From the NCBI GenBank assembly GCA_026119855.1, contig JAOWBW010000025.1, positions 1,860,001 through 1,924,000 on the forward strand: a stretch of DNA of 64,000 nucleotides. Direction: 5' to 3'. The first letter of the stretch is position 1. Every line of letters starts with the position of its first letter. Shown one piece after another: positions 56,974-64,000 of this stretch. The notes beneath the pieces are model-generated. The model saw only the letters and a list, made by a program, of their open reading frames with translations. It had not been told where the DNA came from and did not search any database. Origin of the DNA: Campanula takesimana (taxonomy: Eukaryota > Streptophyta > Magnoliopsida > Asterales > Campanulaceae). Position numbers and translations under genes: made by a program.

Positions 56974-57019
56974 GGTTGCCTACGTTCCTCCAGTGTAGAG
57001 GCTCAGGTCACCGTAGTTC
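56974..57019 (-). other. hairpin-forming motif, downstream copy (T-C)
   Basis: Same as 6300-6345 of T-A2: GAACTACGGTGACCTGAGCC at the sense start, GGAACGTAGGCAACC at the sense end. Confidence 0.6.
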
Positions 57020-57594
57020 TTGTGGATTCTCCATTCTTTGGGATGGAATTGTTGCTTCGTAGCTTCGTCCTTTGTTGGTGGATGATGATGTTGATCTTCT
57101 TTGATTGAGGGGGTTTTTTTTTTTTTTTTTTTTTTGTGCTCTAACTTTTGCCTAGGTTGATTTGATGGTTTCAACCTAGCGAGCTCTTTTTTTCTTTTCT
57201 TTTTTTTTTTTTTTTTTTTAATCCCTCTTTGAAAACTTTGCTTGACTTCTTCATGATTGTTGCTCCACCTTGTTTGTCTTGGCTTCGTCGTTGATGTTGG
57301 CGTCGATGTTTAGCCCTTAGGCGTTCAAGTGATGGCCTTGTTCTAAAACTTGTTTAGACATCTTTTAATCATTTTGTCAAGAATTAGATCGAACAACTTG
57401 GAAGAGTGTATAAGGACAAGAACGACTTTTATTTGATAAGAAGACTCGACACTTAACATGGGACGAGAGAAAACATTAATGCACACAAAAGAGGACTTTT
57501 GACTCTTTTTTTTTTTTTTTTTCTTATTCCTTCTACTAGGTAGAGAAAGAGAAACGGAGATTGTTGTTGTCGTCTTCTTTGTTGAAGCCCCATT

Positions 57595-58206
57595 TCAAAA
57601 CCAAGCCGCTTCTTTGATGAGTTGCTCTTCACCCACGGTAAATTCGCCGTTGTCAATCAAATCTTGGATGATGTTTCGGAGAAGGAAGCACCCTTCGGTA
57701 GTGTGGCCACTATGCTTGTGGTAGCCGCACCATTCACCATGAGCATGATTTTTCAGTATCGCTTTCGGCTTGTACCCCTCCAAAGGTTTGATCTTCCCTC
57801 TTGCCACCAAAATTTCAAATGCCTTGGCTTGGGTTACTCCTTGGAGAGGAGTGAAAACTCGGTTTTTGGTGGTACCTTTGTAGCTTTTGAGGGTCGGGCC
57901 ACTTGAGCATGCTTTACCATTGAACTTTGCTTTGCCGTCGGTGAGCTCTTGCAAACGGGCTTTGAGTTTGGAAACCTCTTCCTCGTGAATTCTTCTTTCA
58001 TAATCAAGACGGGCCTTGTGTTCGGAAACCTCTTCTTTGTGAATCATCTTGTCGATATCGAAACGGGCTTGCCACAAATTGTCTTTACGGCGGGCATCCT
58101 CGACAATCCTATCCATTTGTTCCCCCATTGATTTCATTACGTTGAGTAACCCTTCGTTGGACACGAAATCATTTCCACCGTTGTTGTTGTCGCCGTTGGA
58201 AGCCAT
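57595..58206 (-). CDS. gag: Gag-like protein of T-C
   Basis: 203 residues from the ATG at 58206 (MASNGDNNNGG). An open frame extends upstream to 58461, but only the part just before MASN is shared with T-A2. Coiled-coil with two 18-residue repeats (three in T-A2), FTPLQGVTQAKAFEILVARG, then CGYHKHSGHTTEGC (C-x2-H-x4-H-x4-C) and LLRNIIQDLIDNGEF. Intact, in a young element, so potentially made. No pol follows. T-runs of more than 10 between 57500 and 57520 and at 57115 lie downstream in sense. Confidence 0.78.
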   Translation of the reverse strand: MASNGDNNNGGNDFVSNEGLLNVMKSMGEQMDRIVEDARRKDNLWQARFDIDKMIHKEEVSEHKARLDYERRIHEEEVSKLKARLQELTDGKAKFNGKACSSGPTLKSYKGTTKNRVFTPLQGVTQAKAFEILVARGKIKPLEGYKPKAILKNHAHGEWCGYHKHSGHTTEGCFLLRNIIQDLIDNGEFTVGEEQLIKEAAWF

Positions 58207-59094
58207 TGGACCTATTGGAAGAGCACGGTTGATCTTAGATTGGCCCCACAAACACCTTTTGGGTAAAATAAATTTAACCCACAAACAAGAAAAAAGACTC
58301 AACCATATAAAGAAAATGACTCTTTTTTTGTTTTTTTTGTTTTTATTTACAAAAGTCGGAAGGACGGAGTCCTTTTTTTGGGGTTTTAGAAAAAATAGTG
58401 GAATCGTCACACTAGTATATAGACCTTCTCGCGGTCCCATATACTCATCGGATTCCACCACGCTTGTGAGACCTACATGTGTCGGGATTAAACTAAATTA
58501 ATGTAGTAAATCATACATGCGGGGACGGATTTTTATTTTCGTCCAAAATGCCCACTTTTGGGGACAGATTTTTATTTCGTCCATTGCAACAAGTTGGCAT
58601 GTATGATTTGAAGACATTAGTTTAGGGAAATCTCGATACATGAAAAACCGACTTGATTCACGGAGTGTTAGACCCTAGACTAGAATTGTGTGGTTTGTGC
58701 TCGGCTTGAATATGAGGCTTAAAGGTCACCCCCGGCATGTAGTCATGAACTACGCCACGGGCTGAGGTTTACCGCTTCGAAAGAGCCAAGGTCGAGTGGA
58801 GCTTGAAACTTTCTAGGACGGGCCTCGACGGGTTTGGGGTTGGACTTGTGCGACTCGATTGTGAGCAGTTGATAGGAATATGTGCATGTAGTGTGAGGTC
58901 TAACATGTGACAAAATATTTTTTTTTTTTCAAAAGAAAAAAAGAAATAAAAGCAAATAAGCACATAATTTACAACTTTCGAATCACCCGTGTGACCGATA
59001 AAAATGAACAGGAAACAAAAGATGTTCTATGCAGGCCCGGTGCCCACACACTGTCAAAACTGTCTATTCTGTTCACTATTTCTGTTCTGGGAAT

Positions 59095-59350
59095 GCGCCC
59101 AGAAGCGCGCGCATTGGGTGGCCTATGCGGAAGGCGCGCGCGGTAGACAAAGAGGGGCAGAGGCGCCCGCATCTGGGAAACAACCTGTAAATCAGCGGGT
59201 TCAAGGGATTGCCTTGACCCTAAATAAAAATGCTTTCCCCTGCAGAATTTGTTAGCACAGAAACATGGAATGGAAGGACAAGAAGGAAGACGGGCGATTA
59301 TGGTAATTGGGGTCGGACGCGCGCGCTTTAGGCCAAGGAGGCCAGAGGCG
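59095..59350 (-). other. GC-rich leader of T-C
   Basis: Between PBS and gag, with clusters GCGCCCAGAAGCGCGCGC, AAGGCGCGCGCGG, GGCGCCCGCATC, GGACGCGCGCGC and GAGGCGCACGC. T-A2 has the same start (8500-8543), where G1 is inserted. It is a second GC-rich palindromic patch in addition to that of the LTR. Confidence 0.7.
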
Positions 59351-59438
59351 CACGCTTCCCACCCTTTTTACCAGAATGCCCAGAAAACAGTAATAAGAAC
59401 ACCAAAAGTTAAGAACGCAAGTTTAACCCTCTATCATA

Positions 59439-59456
59439 TCCCCAGCGGAGTCGCCA
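59439..59456 (-). other. primer-binding site of T-C
   Basis: Sense TGGCGACTCCGCTGGGGA, one base (G) after the LTR end. Same site type as T-D. The tRNA is not assigned here. Confidence 0.82.
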
Positions 59457-59457
59457 C

Positions 59458-60703
59458 TGTAGATACCCCGGGGAACCACGGCTTGGCTAGAGCGGTGAAT
59501 TATCCTAGGATGTCTAACTTGTTTTAGATTGTTTAGAGTCGCCACTTATGTTTTTAAAGGAACATAAGAAAAACCTAGAAATAGCCTAATTTATGTACAA
59601 AACCAGAGATTCGGGAGAGAAGGGTTCGGGGGTTAGGTGACGGAGTGGGAAGTACTTAAACACCCACTCCGCCCCGCTTATGCGGGTCTTGCTACTATTG
59701 GTGTTCTAATGCTAAATGTCCTTCAATTTATTAACAATGCTAACAATTATAATGTAAAGAAAAAAGGGGAAAATAATGATTTTATTAATTTAATGCTAAA
59801 TAGTTACATATTGGACTAGTGCTAAATGATTACATTAAGAAATGAAATATAAATTAAATGAAGTTTGAAATGTCGGGATGTAACCTTGGCCAAACTTCAA
59901 TAGTGAAGTGGGCTTTTGGTTGTATCCCTTTTTATGGAGATTGCATACTAGTAAGACTAGACAAATAAAATAAGAGAAGAAAAGAGATGTTGTACCTTAG
60001 GAAAGAGGACTTCAAACTTGGACTTGAAAATGGTGTTGTTGTAGAGAAAATGTTGTGCAAACACTTTGTGTAGTGTTTTGTAGAGAAGGATTGTTGAGAT
60101 GATTTGTGTAGAGTTTTTGTTCAAGTCTCAAAAATTGGGTCCTTTTCTAAGGTAGAAGATGGTGGTTTTTATAGATGAAAAAGAGAGGGAAATGATGGAG
60201 GGAAATTGGTCATCCATGTGAAATGGAATTGACCAATCAAAAATAAGATAATAAATAAAAGAAATAAAAGAAAATCAAATAAAATAAAAAGGAAATATTT
60301 TGTTTTAATGAAAAGGCTAGAAGTGTGGGATTGGGAGTTAATGAGAAAAGGGGGGATGAATGTGGATGTAAAAAGATGGTTTTTGTGATCAAGAAAAGAT
60401 GTTTGTAAATAAGAAAAGGGAGGGAAATAAGGTGCAATCCGTTACTGCCATATCGGACAGCGCGCGAGTCCCGCCTTTGGGACGGGAGGCGCGCGCGGCC
60501 CGTTAGCAGTGCCGGAAGCGCGCGATTCTAAAAATGACAGAAAGACAGAAATGACTCTAAAATTAATTCTGTTATGCAGTTCAGTCCAAAACTAACGGAA
60601 TCAGTTAGAAACTTAACCGAAGTAACAGAAATCAATGAAAATAAGTTAAATAAAAATACTTTGTATGCAATCGGGGTGAGAGGTTCAAGGCGGGGTGTCT
60701 ACA
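59458..60703 (-). mobile_element. 5' LTR of T-C
   Basis: Partner of 52089-53334. GC cluster 60458-60525, about 175-245 bp from the sense start; TATA box at about 60166-60173, so the cluster lies upstream of the TATA box. Differences to the partner include CCTATG/CTTATG, GAATG/TAATG, GTATAC/GCATAC and GGTCC/GGTTC. Confidence 0.95.
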
Positions 60704-60708
60704 CTATA

Positions 60709-61106
60709 TACATTAATTATTACTATTAATAATATTCTTTGATTATAATAATCATTATATAAATTTAAAATTACTATTAATATTACTAGGTAATCATTAA
60801 TATTTATTATGTAAAGTAAAAATTATTATTAATAATATTAGTTATAATAATTATTTTATGGGTTAACTATTTTTATTAATAGTATTAATTAATTATAATA
60901 ATTATATTATATGTTAATTATTACATTTAACACTACATATACATACATAGACCCGTTTGGATTGTGAAAGGTCATACATTAGACATTCATTAAGAGATAC
61001 TTTAAACATTCATACAAAACCACCATAGAATTTGAAAGATATAGGAGTATTTATGTTTGAATGAATTTTGTGCATGTCTTTTTAGTTTCATTTCCTTCAA
61101 CTCCTT
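60709..61106. other. end of AT repeat and unassigned sequence
   Basis: To about 60955 this is the TATTACTATTAATAATATT-type repeat that T-C interrupted. 60956-61106 is ordinary AT-rich sequence of unknown origin. No gene seen. Confidence 0.5.
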
Positions 61107-61315
61107 TGTTGGGTATGCCCACTTATATTTCAGTTTCAATGTAATAGGATTGATTAGATTTGATTGATCCATCACCTAAGTTTTATTTCATGGACTTTAG
61201 ACCCACATGTAAGAAGTATTTATATTTCATTTTTAGGTAGTCCATTGTAATAGAATAGGCTTAGGAATAGGGCAAGAAGATCAAGATTCAAGAAAATCAC
61301 GAGTTTGAGCCAAGT

Positions 61316-61435
61316 CATGCGCCATGCGCCCAAGCGCCTCACTCACGCGCCGCGCCGCGCTACGCGCCTCACAGTGCGCCTGCGCCTCTTATGCGCCTGC
61401 AAAGTGTAACGCGCCTCTGTTAGCTCACGCGCTTT
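61316..61435. repeat. GC-rich GCGCC/GCGCCTC cluster in SIRE-like LTR
   Basis: About ten occurrences of (T/C)GCGCC or ACGCGCC within 120 bp (CATGCGCCATGCGCCCAAGC, CACGCGCCGCGCCGCGC, CTGCGCCTCTTATGCGCC). It lies about 160 bp upstream of the first TATA box. GTGCGCCCCC and GGCGCAT appear again near 62300-62400. Confidence 0.8.
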
Positions 61436-61591
61436 ATAGTGATTTATTCACTCAGTGATTTATTGAAGATTCAAAGACTTGAAGAGATTCAAACTACGCC
61501 AATGAACCAACGGTAGTTAAATAACACGTATGCACCCGCATCTAAGGACACCTGTCCATAACGGTCATATTTGTGTTATGTGTCTAACGGC

Positions 61592-61600
61592 TATAAAAGG
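61592..61600 (+). promoter_or_regulatory. TATA box of the SIRE-like LTR
   Basis: TATAAAAGG followed by ACACGTG (a G-box core). A second TATAAATA at 61685 may be the alternative core promoter. Confidence 0.55.
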
Positions 61601-62510
61601 ACACGTGCTCCACTCAATAAGCGACAGCACATCCGTCCTTTCTCTGACTCACCAAGGATTTCCAACAGCTAGTTTTTGGGGCTCTACTATAAATACCCCA
61701 TAACTTCAACCATTTGAAGTTGCTAAGAATTTTAAGAATTTCTCTCTTAAGCATTTCTTGAAGATTTGAAGATTGCCTTTGTTATTTCCAGAATTCTCAA
61801 GAACATCTTCATAACTTCACCCTTAGCCCATATCCTCAAGCAAAAACACTTTAGTTTTCTTGTGCTCTCAATCTCAAAGATCTAAAGAGCCTTGAATCTA
61901 AAATCACACACGCACCTCTTTAAGTTTGATCACTTAGATCTTATTTTTAGAGATACACCGGTTATTGTCTAGGATTTGTTCATTCATAGAAATAGATCTT
62001 GAGTTAGTGTATAAGCTCAAAACGATTGTAATTTGTAACACTCTCTCATTATATAAGATCTCCATTAGAAATCCAAGACTAACCATCTTGGTAGAGGACG
62101 TAGATCATTTTCCCGATCGAACCTCTCCAAATAGCGCGTACTTACTTTATTGCTATTTCCTTTCAAGTTCATATCATATCTAACTATTTGATTGTTTAAT
62201 TCATTGTAGATTGATTGATTGAACTGTGTTGTGTTTGTTATATCATTTGCCTTAGTTTCTTATTTCACCCACTTTGAGCCAAAATACTTAGAGTGTGTGT
62301 GCGCCCCCTTTATCATACTTTGCGCCTATTTACATTACTAAATTCCGCTGTGCATTTCACTCACTCACATAGGCGCATATCATAACGCTTATTTGATAAA
62401 GTGCGCATTTGCAATTGAGTTTATCAAGGGTACGAAAAGAATATTAAAATAGCTATTCACCCCCCCTCTGGCTATTTTTCATACCCTTGTTGCCCTTTGG
62501 GACCAACAAG

Positions 62511-62522
62511 TGGTATCAGAGC
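62511..62522 (+). other. primer-binding site of the SIRE-like element
   Basis: TGGTATCAGAGC two bases after the LTR end; complement of initiator tRNA-Met. Confidence 0.92.
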
Positions 62523-62581
62523 AAACACCTTTATAAAACACTTTTGTTTTTCAAGCTTAACAGCTTGGGTGCTGATTCTAA

Positions 62582-64000
62582 ATGGCAAACTCAAAACCTA
62601 TGGCAACTGCAAACTACACTCACGTTCCGGTCTTTGATGAAGATCATTTTGACGTGTGGAAATTCAGCATATTGACACATCTCAACTCAATCGATGAAAG
62701 ACTTCATGACACCGTGGTTTATGGACCTTACATCCCTATGAAAGCGAATCCAAATCCGCGCACCAATGCTGCTCAACCAACCATCAAGAAACCAAGGGAA
62801 GAATGGACTGAGGAAGAAACAAGAAGAGTTGCAAATGATGGCAAATCTAGAAACATTCTCCTAAGCACTCTAAGCACGGCTATGAAACAACAAGTCATGC
62901 ATTGTGCTACTGCTAATGAGCTATGGGATGCTATTGAAGAGCATATAGAAGGAGATACTGTTTGTAAGGAGAACAAGAAATATGAAGTGCAAAAGAGATT
63001 CAAAAATTTCTCTCAACTCCCCGGTGAAACCTTAAGACAAACTTATGAACGCTACTGTGAAATTATAAATCTATGTATTTCACTTGGCATGAAGTTTTCA
63101 AACAAGGATTTGAATGTCAATTTTCTCCAAGCTTTTGGATCAAGATACCTACATAAATCCAGCGCGCTTGAAGACGCCGGAACTTTAGATGTATGGACTT
63201 TAAGGAACCTTTATGCAAATCTCAAAGTTTATGAGCTCAAACTCCAACGAATCAGGGAAACTGAAGGAAAGTCAAAATCCATAGCAATGGTGGTGCATAG
63301 AGAAGAAACGCATGCGCCTGCGCCGGCTCAAGAAGAGAAAAGTTCCGATCCCAAAATTTCTACCTCTGAGCTACTAGACATAGATGATGAAGACTTCGCT
63401 TTATTTGTGATGAAATTTCAAAAGTTCAGAAAATTCTCAAGACCCGGCTCAACCAGCAAATTTCAAGGATCTACCAGCAGAGCTCCTCCAAAGTTCACGA
63501 GGAGCAGTGATTCAAAAAGAAAAGAAGACCTTGTTTGTTTTAATTGCAGGAAACCAGGACACTTTGCTTCAAACTGCCCAACTCCAAAATTTGAATATAT
63601 GCCGAAGAAGAGCAGCCATACTCCCAAGTTCACTCCCAAATTCACTGGTCACAAGGGAATGGTTACTGAAGAAGAATCACCAGCAAATGAGCAGAACACT
63701 TGGATTGAAACAGACTCAGATGAGAGCGATGAAGATTCTGATGATGGACTCGTCTGTTTGGTGGCAAATGATGATGAAGTTGAAACTTATGATTCAGATG
63801 ATGACTTCTCCAAGGATGTTCCTGATATGAATGTCTTGAATAAACCTATCAAGAAATCTGCAGGTTTTCAAGAAGTAAAAAGGAAGAAAGGACCAACCAT
63901 CAGCGAGCTCGTTGAACAAGGATTTCTCACTCCGGCTCAAAGCGATGGTGGATTGTTATTCTCACGATGTGATCTAAGTGCAAGGAACAAGTTGAGAAAA
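62582..64000 (+). CDS. gag: Gag of the SIRE-like Copia element, 3' end outside window
   Basis: Open for 473 codons from the ATG at 62582, with no stop before the window edge. Start MANSKPMATANYTHVPVFDE, then the Copia Gag region (DVWKFSILTHLNSIDE; ANELWDAIEEHIEG; KRFKNFSQLPGETLRQTYER). CCHC knuckle CFNCRKPGHFASNC at residues about 319-332. After it there is a basic Lys/Pro segment, then an acidic Asp/Glu/Ser region (about residues 375-415). It ends within a VEQGFLTPAQ segment leading, in full elements, to protease. Gag forms the particle that packages the element RNA. No break seen in this part. Confidence 0.9.
   Translation, partial: MANSKPMATANYTHVPVFDEDHFDVWKFSILTHLNSIDERLHDTVVYGPYIPMKANPNPRTNAAQPTIKKPREEWTEEETRRVANDGKSRNILLSTLSTAMKQQVMHCATANELWDAIEEHIEGDTVCKENKKYEVQKRFKNFSQLPGETLRQTYERYCEIINLCISLGMKFSNKDLNVNFLQAFGSRYLHKSSALEDAGTLDVWTLRNLYANLKVYELKLQRIRETEGKSKSIAMVVHREETHAPAPAQEEKSSDPKISTSELLDIDDEDFALFVMKFQKFRKFSRPGSTSKFQGSTSRAPPKFTRSSDSKRKEDLVCFNCRKPGHFASNCPTPKFEYMPKKSSHTPKFTPKFTGHKGMVTEEESPANEQNTWIETDSDESDEDSDDGLVCLVANDDEVETYDSDDDFSKDVPDMNVLNKPIKKSAGFQEVKRKKGPTISELVEQGFLTPAQSDGGLLFSRCDLSARNKLRK

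Larger units (their letters stand above)
52089..60703 (-). mobile_element. complete Tat-like element T-C, 8615 bp, TSD CTATA
   Basis: LTRs 52089-53334 and 59458-60703, both 1246 bp, with about nine differences counted by eye. CTATA at 52084-52088 and 60704-60708. Sense order: 5' LTR, PBS, GC-rich leader, gag, hairpin motif, non-coding AGCCCC-block region, poly-A, hairpin motif, antisense frame, tandem array, polypurine, 3' LTR. No pol. It is the reference copy for T-A1, T-A2 and T-B. Confidence 0.95.
61107..62508 (+). mobile_element. 5' LTR of the SIRE-like element
   Basis: 1402 bp with inverted tips TGTTGG/CCAACA. The start was chosen for this match and for length; it could be off if another TG is used. 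TATA boxes at 61592-61600 (TATAAAAGG) and 61685 (TATAAATA). Confidence 0.7.
61107..64000 (+). mobile_element. SIRE-like Copia element, 5' LTR and gag (right part outside window)
   Basis: LTR 61107-62508 (TGTTGG...CCAACA), PBS at 62511, gag open from 62582 to the window end. The acidic region after the zinc knuckle, with the phrase LVANDDEV, is like SIRE-lineage Gag. A TSD cannot be checked. Confidence 0.85.

Noticed and set aside
59095..59350. CpG-rich patch as a host gene promoter
   Set aside because: It lies between PBS and gag of a retrotransposon and recurs in T-A2; no host exon follows.
62511..62522. tRNA-like sequence at PBS sites
   Set aside because: Only 12-18 bases complementary to a tRNA 3' end next to an LTR; no cloverleaf, so a primer-binding site and not a tRNA gene.

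Overview
The window is plant nuclear DNA, almost certainly from a eudicot with a large, repeat-rich genome. No host gene, rRNA, tRNA or CRISPR array could be supported. Nearly every base belongs to LTR retrotransposons nested in one another, to a Helitron, or to small DNA transposons. The evidence is LTR ends of the TG...CA type, 5-bp target-site duplications (TSDs), primer-binding sites (PBS) of the usual plant types, Gag zinc knuckles and one gag-pol. The species cannot be told from the sequence. Family names (Tat-like, Tekay-like, Athila-like, SIRE-like) are by recognition of protein and terminal motifs, not by a search.

Layout. 1-1310: Copia-type LTR (plus), cut by the window edge. 1311-3991: 3' end of a plus-strand Tat-like element (T-A1) with two tandem arrays and its LTR; it sits in a second, minus-strand copy of the same family (T-A2, 3992-8543, with gag). 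T-A2 is interrupted by a Tekay-like gypsy element (G1, 8544-14570), the only element here with reverse transcriptase, RNase H and integrase, broken by two stop codons and cut in integrase. 14571-about 16217: second copy of the Copia-type LTR, minus. 16218-22241: a Tekay-like LTR split by an internally deleted Tat-like copy (T-B, 17455-21804, TSD GTTAC).

22242-44293 is a chain of insertions: a Tekay-like solo LTR (28245-31611, TSD AGGGA) lies in the LTR of a gag-only Tekay-like element (G2, 27244-39147, TSD AAAGC), which lies in the LTR of a gag-only Tat-like element (T-D, 22242-41735), which lies in the gag of an Athila-like element (41736-44293). 44294-52088 is AT-rich Helitron-type sequence holding a complete 5.7-kb non-autonomous Helitron (44632-50340) with a MULE-like element and two Stowaway-type MITEs inside. 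52089-60703 is an intact, young Tat-like element (T-C, TSD CTATA). 61107-64000 is the LTR and open gag of a SIRE-like Copia element that runs off the right edge.

How the parts relate. The Tat-like and G2 elements keep LTRs, PBS and gag but show no recognisable pol, so they probably relied on enzymes made elsewhere; G1 is the natural type of partner for G2 because their Gag proteins and LTR ends match closely. Three patterns stand out. (1) Unrelated LTR families each carry a short cluster of GC-rich palindromic repeats whose sequence differs between families. (2) Three copies of one Tat-like family carry three unrelated tandem arrays at the same place before the 3' LTR. (3) Tekay-like LTRs share an intron-like module with conserved splice-site-like ends that encloses the GC cluster. 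Coordinates of nested elements were derived by eye from termini and duplications; percent identities were not computed.
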